Shown piece after piece: positions 28,570-36,551 of a stretch of 64,000 nucleotides of DNA. The notes below the pieces were generated by a model that had not been told where the DNA came from, searched no databases, and saw only the letters and a program-made list of their open reading frames with translations. The position numbers and the translations under genes are program-made. The stretch is from Thiomicrorhabdus arctica DSM 13458 (GTDB taxonomy: Bacteria; Pseudomonadota; Gammaproteobacteria; Thiomicrospirales; Thiomicrospiraceae), in contig NZ_KB905899.1 of assembly GCF_000381085.1 (NCBI RefSeq), positions 1,426,001 through 1,490,000 of the forward strand, in the 5' to 3' direction. The stretch's first letter is position 1. The number at the start of each line of letters is the position of its first letter.

Positions 28570-29337
28570 ATGACTGATACGACTAAAACCGAATTAAATG
28601 ATGCTGAACTTTCTCGTTATAGCCGGCAGATATTACTGCCGGAAATCGATTACACAGGCCAGCTTAAATTGGCACAATCGCATGCCGTAATTTTTGGCCT
28701 AGGTGGACTCGGCTCTCCTGTTTCACTCTATCTGGCCGCGGCAGGAGTTGGGCATTTAACCTTGGTGGACTTTGATGATGTGGATGACTCTAACCTTCAG
28801 CGCCAAATCGTTCACCGTGAAGCGAATATTGGTCAAGCTAAAGTTGCTTCTGCACAGTCCAATTTAAAGGCTTTAAACCACCATATCAAGATTGATACGC
28901 TGTCTCGTAAATTAAAAGCATCTGATGTTTTAGAATTGATCCAAACTGCGGATGTGGTCTTGGATTGCACGGATAACTTCGATGCTCGGTTTGCACTCAA
29001 CCAGGCTTGTTTCAAAGCCAAAAAGCCCTTAGTTTCTGGCGCGGCAATTCGCTGGGAAGGTCAATTGAGCACTTATGATTTTAGGCAAGAAAACAGTCCA
29101 TGTTATCAATGTTTGTATCCCGAAAATAACGGTCAGGAATTAACCTGTAGTCAAAGTGGTATTTTGTCGCCGGTGGTGGGGATGGTCGGAAGCATGCAAG
29201 CGATTGAGGCGGTAAAAGCGCTGCTTGATTTACCGACCTTGACGGGAAAACTGATGATTATGGATGCCTACACGATGATGATACGGACCCTGAACTTGAA
29301 AAAAGATCCTGCATGCAAACAGTGCGGCAAGCTATAA
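28570..29337 (+). CDS. HesA/MoeB/ThiF family adenylyltransferase
   Basis: 255-aa E1-like enzyme that adenylates the C-terminal Gly of a ubiquitin-like sulfur carrier (MoaD for molybdopterin or ThiS for thiazole). Motifs: RYSRQILLPEID, the nucleotide loop IFGLGGLGSPVSLYLAAAG, VDFDDVDDSNLQRQIVHR and two CxxC zinc pairs (CYQCLYP and CKQCGKL). MoeB and ThiF cannot be told apart by eye, and no moa or thi gene is nearby. It follows prmC by 39 bp, a placement also seen in E. coli relatives of this operon. Confidence 0.88.
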   Translation: MTDTTKTELNDAELSRYSRQILLPEIDYTGQLKLAQSHAVIFGLGGLGSPVSLYLAAAGVGHLTLVDFDDVDDSNLQRQIVHREANIGQAKVASAQSNLKALNHHIKIDTLSRKLKASDVLELIQTADVVLDCTDNFDARFALNQACFKAKKPLVSGAAIRWEGQLSTYDFRQENSPCYQCLYPENNGQELTCSQSGILSPVVGMVGSMQAIEAVKALLDLPTLTGKLMIMDAYTMMIRTLNLKKDPACKQCGKL

Positions 29338-29350
29338 AAAAGGCTCTTAT

Positions 29351-30049
29351 TTAAGGGCTCTTTGGAGGCTTTTTATTGATGGTGATAATCACACGTCGAT
29401 TCAGGGAGCGGCCGTAAGCGGTTTTATTGGATGCCACTTCTACATTATCCGCATTGCCTTGAATCCGCACTAAGTTTTTATCCACACCCATATAAATAAA
29501 AGTTCGAGCAACAGTAGCCGCTCTCGCCGCTGATAACTCCCAGTTGGAAGGGAATTGAAAGTTATTAATGGGCCTATCATCGGTATAACCCGCAATCACC
29601 ATATCTTGATCTCGCCCTGCTATCGTCTCACCTAACAGCTCGATCTGTTCACGTGTTTTGTCACTGATGGTCGCACGACCACTTTCAAAAAAGCTATCTG
29701 ATTTAAGGGTAATACGAGTAAATTCATCTGTCTCTTCTATATTGATGTCTTTCGGATTCACATCCTTCATAGCCTCTTCAATCTCCGCTTTAGATACCGG
29801 TGGCTTTAAATCGAGTTCAATCAATTCTTCTTGAGGCGTCACTTTTTCGTCAGGTTGTATTTCCGAGGATTTCGGCTGTATCCCGCCAATGCCATCCACA
29901 AATGCCTGACGATCTTCTGGTTCGACAACGGCCATTAACCACATAACAAGGAAAAAAACCATTAACACCGTCATCAAATCGGCTAAGGCTATCTTCCATG
30001 AGCCGCCATGCGCTCCGCCCCCTGCATGCCCTCCACGTCGACGTGACAT
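29351..30049 (-). CDS. motB: Flagellar motor protein MotB
   Basis: Stator subunit that anchors the proton or sodium channel to peptidoglycan. The 232-aa product has a short cytoplasmic basic N-terminus (SRRRGGHAGGGAHGGSWK), one membrane helix with the channel Asp (ALADLMTVLMVFFLVMWLM), a plug and linker region, and a C-terminal OmpA-like domain (about residues 110-228, GYTDDRP, NWELSAARAATVAR). It is shorter than E. coli MotB (308 aa) because the linker is compact. It follows motA by 64 bp. No other flagellar genes are in the window. The stop lies 13 bp from that of the convergent moeB-like gene. Confidence 0.93.
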   Translation of the reverse strand: MSRRRGGHAGGGAHGGSWKIALADLMTVLMVFFLVMWLMAVVEPEDRQAFVDGIGGIQPKSSEIQPDEKVTPQEELIELDLKPPVSKAEIEEAMKDVNPKDINIEETDEFTRITLKSDSFFESGRATISDKTREQIELLGETIAGRDQDMVIAGYTDDRPINNFQFPSNWELSAARAATVARTFIYMGVDKNLVRIQGNADNVEVASNKTAYGRSLNRRVIITINKKPPKSP

Positions 30050-30113
30050 TAAAAGACCTCTGCCAATAAGCCAGCTGAAACTGCGGATGTTTTATAAAGC
30101 ACTCTTAACACGC

Positions 30114-30953
30114 TTACCCCTCTTCCCGAGGAATTTCAAATTGAGGAGGAACACGTTGGCGACCAATTTCTACGGCTAAGCTAGGTGAAACACCATTAGA
30201 GTAGGCCGATAGAAATGCAGCCGTCATTTCAAGTAATGAACGATCTTGACGAATCATGACTTCTATCGCATGTACAAACGGTGCAAGAACAGCGAAGGCA
30301 AAAAACACCCCCGTCAAGGTACCGACCAAAGCGGCACCAATTGCCGTGCCGATTTTAGCCACATCCATATCACCCCCCAGCATCTCCATGGTCAAGATAA
30401 CCCCTAACACGGCCGCGACAATACCAAAACCTGGCAACCAATCGGCCACCTTGCCGATTGACATAGGGACTTCCATCATTGAGTTACAAATATCTTCAAT
30501 CTGATCTTCAAGATGATGTTGAAAATTTTGGCTTTGAGGTGGATTCAATAATAGGTAACTAAAATTGTCGACAATGAATTTCTTGAGGTCTTTATGCTTC
30601 AAAACTGATGAATAATGCATGAAAATGGGACTATTATCAGGGTCCACGACATGTTTCTCTAACGCCAACACTCCAGAAGAACGCGAGAGACGCGCTAACT
30701 CTTCTAGCAATCCTAAACTATCTGCGTAGAGTTTTTTAGTCACACTCTCGCCAGCAAAGTAACGTCCCAAAAACCGCATACTACGTGTCCAAACGTACAC
30801 GGGCGTTGAAGCGAAGAATGTTCCTAAAGCAATCCCTAAGATAACGACAAGCTCTGAAGGGTGCCATAAAGAGAGGAGGTTCCCCCCCATTAATATGAAT
30901 CCTCCAAAGAAACTGATGGTGATCAGCAGAATACCTATTGGCTTTCCAAACAT
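30114..30953 (-). CDS. motA: Flagellar motor stator protein MotA
   Basis: Ion-channel subunit of the flagellar stator. The 279-aa protein has four membrane segments: two N-terminal (about residues 4-24 and 33-50) and two C-terminal (about 165-185 and 195-220, with LPGFGIVAAVLGVILTMEMLGG and GTAIGAALVGTLTGVFFAF). The cytoplasmic loop between them carries the rotor-facing charged residues. The signature PGFGIVAAVLGVI is typical of MotA. motB follows. No clear sigma-28 promoter (TAAA-N15-GCCGATAA) was found in the gap 30954-31116. Confidence 0.93.
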   Translation of the reverse strand: MFGKPIGILLITISFFGGFILMGGNLLSLWHPSELVVILGIALGTFFASTPVYVWTRSMRFLGRYFAGESVTKKLYADSLGLLEELARLSRSSGVLALEKHVVDPDNSPIFMHYSSVLKHKDLKKFIVDNFSYLLLNPPQSQNFQHHLEDQIEDICNSMMEVPMSIGKVADWLPGFGIVAAVLGVILTMEMLGGDMDVAKIGTAIGAALVGTLTGVFFAFAVLAPFVHAIEVMIRQDRSLLEMTAAFLSAYSNGVSPSLAVEIGRQRVPPQFEIPREEG

Positions 30954-31116
30954 AGTTTTTCACTTATTTTAGTTTAAAGAAGCCTGCACGTTTCACCTAA
31001 AGCGATCACGATTCAACCCCATAAAAAATCTGTGCGCTCTAATCAATATATTATTGGCAGAACTAATCTAGTTGCAACTAAAGCAACTCTTATACCAGAG
31101 TTTAAAAGAAGAGGTG

Positions 31117-31147
31117 AAACAGACAGGCAAGAATGGGCTGTCTGTTT
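31117..31147 (-). terminator. Hairpin after parC
   Basis: 10-bp perfect stem AAACAGACAG (31117-31126) / CTGTCTGTTT (31138-31147) starting nine bases past the parC stop. The U run is short on the reverse strand, so termination strength is uncertain. Confidence 0.65.
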
Positions 31148-31155
31148 AATTAGAG

Positions 31156-33384
31156 TTAATTTGCGAGACGAATCTGGGTTACTTTTTTCAAGGTACGTGG
31201 CAATACAAGGCCTTTCTTAGCACGACTGGAAAAGGCTTCTTCTATGGCCGTAGGGCCAAATGTTTTTTCATAAGAGCCGGCAACCAGTGTCACTTTTTGG
31301 CCAGGCGTAAAGGCAAATATGGCACAGACGGTTTCACCTTTTGGCATCTGAATCAGTTTATTGCCCTTACCTTTTGCCAACACAGGCAATTCGTCGACAG
31401 GAAACACGAGCATAGTCGGTTCACTGGTGACGACCATAATAAATTGACCAAGTTGTACTGTTGCAGGCGTTAACACTTGACTGCCCGTTGGCACACTAAT
31501 GGTGGTTTTACCGGCTTTATTTTTTGAGTAGAGATTCTCTAATTGCGTCACAAAACCATAACCAGCACTGGACGCCAAAATTAATTTATCGGAAGGTTGC
31601 CCCATGAGTACTTGGGTAAAGCTCGCGCCCTTCGGTAGATTCAGACGACCGGTTAAAGGCTCTCCATGCGAACGTGCTGATGGCAGACTATGCGCCGGTA
31701 ACGCATAGGCGCGTCCAGTATTGTCCATAAAGATTGTCATCTGGCGGCTCTGACCAGAAGCCTGCGCACAGAAAGCATCTCCCGATTTATAACCTAAAGC
31801 GACTCCATCAATGTCATGCCCTTTAGCGGCTCTGACCCATCCATTTTCAGAGAGCACTACAGTAACCGCTTCTGAGGGCAATAGGTCCTGTTCACTCATT
31901 GCTTGTGCAGGTCTTCCCTCTATTAATGGTGAACGACGATCATCACCATATTCATCAGCGTCTTTTTGTAATTCAGTTTTAACCAACGTCTTCAGACGTG
32001 CCGCACTGCCTAGAATTAGCTCAAGTTTCTTGCGTTCATTTTCTAACTCCGCTTGCTCGGTACGGATTCGCATCTCTTCTAAACGCGCGAGGTGTCTTAA
32101 TTTTAGTTCCAGAACCGATTCGGCTTGAATATCCGTTAAACCAAAACGTTTAATTAGGGCTGGTTTAGGTTTGTCTTCTTCACGGATAATCGCAATCACT
32201 TCATCGATATTTAGAAAAGCAATCAACATCCCGTCTAAAATATGCAAACGAGCAAGCACTTTGTCCAAGCGGAACTGTAAACGGCGACGCACCGTTTCAG
32301 TACGATAGACCAGCCACTCCGTGAGCATCATATGCAGGTTTTTTACCTGAGGACGACCATTAAGACCGATCACATTAAAGTTTGCTCGGTAACTTTTCTC
32401 TAAGTCCGTCGTCGCAAACAGATGTAACATTGCGATCTCTACATCCACGCGTTTAGAGCGTAATTCGACCACAAAACGTACCGGATTCTCATGATCGGAT
32501 TCATCGCGTAAATCCACGACCATCGGCAACTTTTTGGCGCGCATTTGTGCCGCGACTTGCTCCATTAATTTGCTGCCAGAAACCTGATAAGGCAAGGCAT
32601 CAATTACCACATTTACACCATCCTCGACCTCGTAATGTGCACGTTGACGAATTGAACCATGCCCGGTTGTGTAGAGCTTTATCAGCTCTTCTTTGGAGGT
32701 AATAATTTGCGCTTCATTAGGATAATCTGGTGCTGGAATGAACTCCATTAACTCTTCAATAGAGGTATTGGGGTTCTCTAAAAGCGCCACACAGCCCGCA
32801 ATCACTTCACGTAGATTGTGTGGAGGCACATCGGTAGCCATCCCTACAGCAATCCCTGAAGTTCCATTTAACAAAATATGCGGTACACGTGCGGGCAAAA
32901 CGCTAGGTTCATCCAATGTCCCATCAAAGTTAGGCGTCCAGTCAACCGTCCCTAAAGAAGTCTCTTCAAGTAATAACTGACTGAATTTCGACAGGCGAGC
33001 TTCGGTATAACGCATCGCAGCAAACGACTTTGGATCGTCCATCGAGCCCCAGTTCCCCTGACCATCGACCAAGGTATAGCGGAAAGAGAAATTTTGTGCC
33101 ATTAAGACCATGGCTTCATAACAAGCACTGTCGCCATGTGGATGGAATTTACCCAATACATCCCCTACGGTACGCGCTGATTTTTTATGCTTTGAAGACG
33201 CTTTCAAACCCAGTTCAGACATTGCATAAATAATACGTCTTTGAACGGGCTTTAAGCCATCACCAATGTGCGGTAAGGCTCGATCTAGGATGACATACAT
33301 TGCATAATCTAAATAGGCTTTTTCACTGAATTCAGCGACACTTTTTTGCTCAATACCTTCATAGTTAATGGTTTGTTGTGACAC
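31156..33384 (-). CDS. parC: DNA topoisomerase IV subunit A ParC
   Basis: Catalytic breakage-reunion subunit of topoisomerase IV, which decatenates daughter chromosomes. The 742-aa protein has [14 protein letters not shown], the quinolone-region segment [13 protein letters not shown] (Ser86 in the wild-type, quinolone-sensitive position) and the active-site Tyr126 in [10 protein letters not shown]. The C-terminal beta-pinwheel (about 490-742) lacks the GyrA box, supporting ParC over GyrA. GTG start at 33384 is preceded by AGGAG. parE is in the window at 60223, about 27 kb away, so the subunits are not in one operon. Confidence 0.96.
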   Translation of the reverse strand: MSQQTINYEGIEQKSVAEFSEKAYLDYAMYVILDRALPHIGDGLKPVQRRIIYAMSELGLKASSKHKKSARTVGDVLGKFHPHGDSACYEAMVLMAQNFSFRYTLVDGQGNWGSMDDPKSFAAMRYTEARLSKFSQLLLEETSLGTVDWTPNFDGTLDEPSVLPARVPHILLNGTSGIAVGMATDVPPHNLREVIAGCVALLENPNTSIEELMEFIPAPDYPNEAQIITSKEELIKLYTTGHGSIRQRAHYEVEDGVNVVIDALPYQVSGSKLMEQVAAQMRAKKLPMVVDLRDESDHENPVRFVVELRSKRVDVEIAMLHLFATTDLEKSYRANFNVIGLNGRPQVKNLHMMLTEWLVYRTETVRRRLQFRLDKVLARLHILDGMLIAFLNIDEVIAIIREEDKPKPALIKRFGLTDIQAESVLELKLRHLARLEEMRIRTEQAELENERKKLELILGSAARLKTLVKTELQKDADEYGDDRRSPLIEGRPAQAMSEQDLLPSEAVTVVLSENGWVRAAKGHDIDGVALGYKSGDAFCAQASGQSRQMTIFMDNTGRAYALPAHSLPSARSHGEPLTGRLNLPKGASFTQVLMGQPSDKLILASSAGYGFVTQLENLYSKNKAGKTTISVPTGSQVLTPATVQLGQFIMVVTSEPTMLVFPVDELPVLAKGKGNKLIQMPKGETVCAIFAFTPGQKVTLVAGSYEKTFGPTAIEEAFSSRAKKGLVLPRTLKKVTQIRLAN

Positions 33385-33431
33385 CCTTCTCTCCTTTCAA
33401 ATCGTATTTAAAACCGTATGTACTAGCTGCT

Positions 33432-33728
33432 TTACTCTGAATCAGTCATTTTGCCGACCGCACACGAAACAAATGATTTCGCTTTAGCGCCTGCCGCTTT
33501 AAGTCCTTCTACCGAGCCAACGGTCGGATAACCCATTGCTAACAGTTTATCTTTAACAGTCGTGAGTACTTGCTGTTGATCGACCTCTGTATCGAACTTG
33601 ATGGCAACAGAACCTGCATCAACGTCAACCATGGTCTCGACTACGCCCGGTAAAGCATTCATCTTTTGTTTAATGCTATTCGCGCAACCACCGCACTTTA
33701 TATTTTCAACGTTTATAACGATAGACAT
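33432..33728 (-). CDS. Heavy-metal-associated (HMA) domain protein
   Basis: 98-aa soluble metal-binding protein. The HMA domain (residues 1-68) has the metal site in NIKCGGCANSIKQKM (CxxC) and the usual VDVDAGSVAIKFD strand. The CGGC form with an Asn following is less common than the MxCxHC of copper chaperones, so the metal is uncertain. A 28-residue tail with one extra Cys (SFVSCAVGKMTDSE) is unusual for a CopZ-type chaperone. I start at the ATG at 33728 with GGAGAG six bases upstream; the longer frame to 33755 lacks this support. No copper-export gene is adjacent. Confidence 0.85.
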   Translation of the reverse strand: MSIVINVENIKCGGCANSIKQKMNALPGVVETMVDVDAGSVAIKFDTEVDQQQVLTTVKDKLLAMGYPTVGSVEGLKAAGAKAKSFVSCAVGKMTDSE

Positions 33729-33975
33729 ATTTCTCTCCATTGCTGCAAGCAGCACATTATCATGATCAAAAACAGACTGATTAATCAGCCAACGTGTAGA
33801 CCCTATTTAACTATCGCTATAATTTACCACACAATGAAGAGAATCTCCCTCTTAGAAATACGCCCTTTAGATTAACGATAATATCCTAGTAAATTACTCA
33901 GGTATTTATCAGCCATTACCGTTAAACTAAACAGACAATTCCTCTAAATTTAACTTTCTATTGAATGATATAACC

Positions 33976-35427
33976 ATGACTCTTTTCGAAAACAGCTACT
34001 GCGAACTTCCAAAAACCTTTTATCGGGCGGCCATGCCTGAACCTTTAGTCGATGCTCTGTTAATTCACACGAACCAGAAGCTACTGGCTGAGTTATCACT
34101 CGATTTTGATGCGGAGACCCTTTTAAAGATGACCAAAGGTGAATCTTTTCCTGAAGGCTTTAAGCCTATTGCACAAAAATATACGGGACATCAATTTGGT
34201 TACTATAATCCAGATTTAGGAGATGGCCGTGGCCTGCTATTAGGGCAAGTAAAAGATGCTCAACAACAACCTTGGGATTTGCATTTAAAAGGCTCAGGCG
34301 TTACACCCTACTCTCGACGTGGAGATGGTCGAGCCGTACTGCGCTCTTCAATTCGCGAGTATTTAATCGGTGAAGCTTTACATGCCTTAGGCGTGCCAAG
34401 CGCGCGTTGCCTCTCAATATGCCATAGTCCAGAGCCGGTCAGGCGAGAGCAGATTGAGGATCGCGCAACCTATATCCGCGTCGCTAAAACCCACGTTCGT
34501 TTTGGTCACTTTGAATGGTTGGCACAACTCGGCAATCAAGCAGATTTTAAACAACTTGCTCATTATGTTATTAAAACGGTCTACCCTGAGCATCAAAATT
34601 TACCTGAAGAAATTCGTTACGCAGCACTGCTCAATAGCATCAACGAACGTACTGCTTACTTAATGGCTTGCTGGCAAGCCAGTGGCTTCTGCCATGGGGT
34701 GATGAACACCGACAATATGTCCGTTGCGGGGGAAACGCTCGATTTTGGCCCCTATGCTTTTTTAGACGATTGCAAGATTCATTACATTTGCAACCATTCT
34801 GATACAGAGGGGCGTTATGCTTATAGCCAACAGCCTAATATTGGCTTATGGAACTGTCAGGTATTAGGCCAAGCTTTTTCAATGCTTTTAAGCTCCGAAC
34901 AGATTGAAGCCGCCATCAATGGTTATATCGAAACCTACAACCAAACCTATCTGACAAAGATGTGTGCAAAATTCGGTTTAAGTCACCCACAACCTGACGA
35001 TAAACACTTCATTGCCGACAGTTTGATTTTAATGGATCAATCTAGTTTAGATTTTCACTATTTTTTCCAAATGTTGGCTCTGTTTGCAACCCCAGAGCAT
35101 GCTCAGTTCGAGGAGTTTTTACCCGACTCAAAAGCCTGGAGACTCTGGATGGCTCGATATCAAGAACGTATTGATGTGGAGAAAAATGAGCCACAACGTC
35201 AACAGCTCATTCAAAAGAATACCCCTAAACTCATCTTACGTAACTATATTGCGCAAGAAATTATTGAAGCCGCTGAACAGGGTGATTATGAGCCATTGGA
35301 TAACTGGTTTAACTGGCTGATAACACCTTATGACGTGCCAGAAATATTCAAGACACCTGAGTATGCTCATTACCTTTTGCCCCCCGCAGCGCATCATAAA
35401 GAGATGGCCTTAAGCTGTTCTTCATAA
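33976..35427 (+). CDS. selO: Protein adenylyltransferase SelO (YdiU)
   Basis: Pseudokinase-fold enzyme that transfers AMP to protein hydroxyl groups. The 483-aa sequence from the ATG at 33976 (a TTG at 33961 adds five residues) contains DLHLKGSGVTPYSRRGDGRA, RSSIREYLIGEALHALGVP, SGFCHGVMNTDNMSV and DFGPYAFLD, the standard SelO motifs. The protein ends CSS, with the Cys in the position that is selenocysteine in animal SelO. Its gene stands alone between divergent HMA and downstream PilZ-like genes; it probably acts under oxidative stress, as in E. coli. Confidence 0.95.
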   Translation: MTLFENSYCELPKTFYRAAMPEPLVDALLIHTNQKLLAELSLDFDAETLLKMTKGESFPEGFKPIAQKYTGHQFGYYNPDLGDGRGLLLGQVKDAQQQPWDLHLKGSGVTPYSRRGDGRAVLRSSIREYLIGEALHALGVPSARCLSICHSPEPVRREQIEDRATYIRVAKTHVRFGHFEWLAQLGNQADFKQLAHYVIKTVYPEHQNLPEEIRYAALLNSINERTAYLMACWQASGFCHGVMNTDNMSVAGETLDFGPYAFLDDCKIHYICNHSDTEGRYAYSQQPNIGLWNCQVLGQAFSMLLSSEQIEAAINGYIETYNQTYLTKMCAKFGLSHPQPDDKHFIADSLILMDQSSLDFHYFFQMLALFATPEHAQFEEFLPDSKAWRLWMARYQERIDVEKNEPQRQQLIQKNTPKLILRNYIAQEIIEAAEQGDYEPLDNWFNWLITPYDVPEIFKTPEYAHYLLPPAAHHKEMALSCSS

Positions 35428-35665
35428 ATTTTTGAGTACAACTTATAGATTAAAGGGCTTTGCAGACGCACAGGAAACTTAGAAACACTCAAGACCTTAG
35501 AATTCAGCAATATTAAATCAAGCCCCTCAAAAGCGGTACATAGTCAAAGGGTTAAACATAGAAATTTAACCGGTTGACTCTTCCCTAGCCTTACATTACA
35601 TAAAAATTTAATCATTAAAGCTTAGGTCAACTTTCATCGATGCTTTCGGGCATAATGGAGGCATT

Positions 35666-35677
35666 GAACAGTTGTTC
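35666..35677. promoter_or_regulatory. GAAC-N4-GTTC inverted repeat upstream of the PilZ-like gene
   Basis: GAACAGTTGTTC, a perfect short palindrome 46 bp before the PilZ-like start, positioned to act as an operator. The binding protein is unknown. The gap 35428-35723 shows nothing else clear. Confidence 0.3.
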
Positions 35678-35723
35678 ACACGCATTTAACAAAACCCACT
35701 GAACTTATCTCTTGAGCACCTTA

Positions 35724-36083
35724 ATGATAAACAAAATGAATAATCAGATGGTTAAAACGGACCGAAAAATTACTTTAATTGGTCAAAATGGTCAGGCCGA
35801 AGGTCAATTAGTGGATCTATCCCTTATTGAAGCGGGGGTTTTAACCAAACGAGGCGCCCGAGAAGGTACTCACCTTGAGCTCGTGTTTGAAGTGCCTGCA
35901 CTTAAGGAGTTCATTACACTACACATCAATGCCACCGTTATCCATCGGCACAATTCTGAGAATGCAATCTACCTTAAATTAAGCTTTTCGCCCCTCAACG
36001 AGAGTGATAGCTTAGCGCTTGCGGACTTTGTTGACTATAAAACGCGCCTATTAGAACTCGGACAGCACAAGTACAAAAACTAA
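35724..36083 (+). CDS. PilZ-like domain protein
   Basis: 119-aa protein that looks like a divergent PilZ (c-di-GMP receptor) domain: a short basic N-terminus (VKTDRKITLIGQ), a QLVDLSLIEAGVLTKRG segment in place of the D/NxSxxG motif, and beta strands THLELVFEVP, FITLHINATVIHR and AIYLKLSFSPL. The RxxxR motif is not clearly conserved, so c-di-GMP binding is doubtful. ATGs at 35724 and 35736 are both possible. The next element downstream is a c-di-GMP-I riboswitch and a chemoreceptor, which supports a second-messenger link by context. Confidence 0.6.
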   Translation: MINKMNNQMVKTDRKITLIGQNGQAEGQLVDLSLIEAGVLTKRGAREGTHLELVFEVPALKEFITLHINATVIHRHNSENAIYLKLSFSPLNESDSLALADFVDYKTRLLELGQHKYKN

Positions 36084-36179
36084 AGCACGCTGCCAGAAAA
36101 TCATCCCGTCATTGTCCCCTTATTTTTAACCCAGAACCTTCTCACACAACACCCCCCCAAAAAAAAGTTAACTTTTAAC

Positions 36180-36207
36180 TTGAGCGTTCCCCTATTTATC
36201 GTATAAT
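36180..36207 (+). promoter_or_regulatory. Sigma-70-type promoter for the c-di-GMP riboswitch / chemoreceptor
   Basis: TTGAGC (36180-36185) and TATAAT (36202-36207) separated by 16 bp. Transcription would start near 36214, about 40 bases before the aptamer. It is the best-looking promoter I found in the window. Confidence 0.65.
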
Positions 36208-36250
36208 TCAACCACTTTTAAATTAACCTAATCATCGTAAGGTTATTTAA

Positions 36251-36325
36251 GGGATTTGGCCAAACTTGTTGTGAAGCAAGGACGGAAAGTCATGGATCTT
36301 TTTACTAAAAAAGACTGCCAGCCTG
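36251..36325 (+). ncRNA. Cyclic di-GMP-I (GEMM-I) riboswitch
   Basis: The sequence has the GEMM-I layout. A closing stem pairs TTGGC near 36256-36260 with GCCAG near 36317-36321. After CAAA, a P2 stem CTTGTT/AGCAAG is capped by a GNRA tetraloop (GTGA, 36271-36274). The core GGACGGAAAG (36280-36289) differs by one base from the consensus GGACGCAAAG. A second hairpin (ATCTTTTT/AAAAAGA) and the 3' GACTGCC close the aptamer. In known cases this class binds c-di-GMP and controls motility, chemotaxis or matrix genes; here a PAS chemoreceptor starts 227 bases later. A CTCTCGA/TCGAGGG hairpin (36461-36480) may belong to the expression platform. Confidence 0.8.
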
Positions 36326-36551
36326 CAAAGTAAGATACTTTAATCAAACTTCTGCTTTATTTTGTCCTTTCTTCTGTAGCAATGGATGTGAATAAGAGAC
36401 TCACTCTTACTTACCAGCCCACATAGTGACACAAGCCATAAATAACAAGCATGTATCAGACTCTCGACTTATATCGAGGGTAGACAGTAAGTGCTCTGTT
36501 TCTAAAAACAACTTGGCTCTTGCGAGACAATTTACAATATAGGATTTTTTT

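Noticed and set aside
29335-29385. Terminator between the moeB-like gene and motB
   Set aside because: GGCTCTT repeats here are direct, not inverted, so no stable hairpin forms.
35666-35677. LexA/SOS box upstream of the PilZ-like gene
   Set aside because: GAAC-N4-GTTC resembles the Gram-positive LexA box, not the CTGT-N8-ACAG form expected in most gammaproteobacteria. Listed only as an unassigned inverted repeat.
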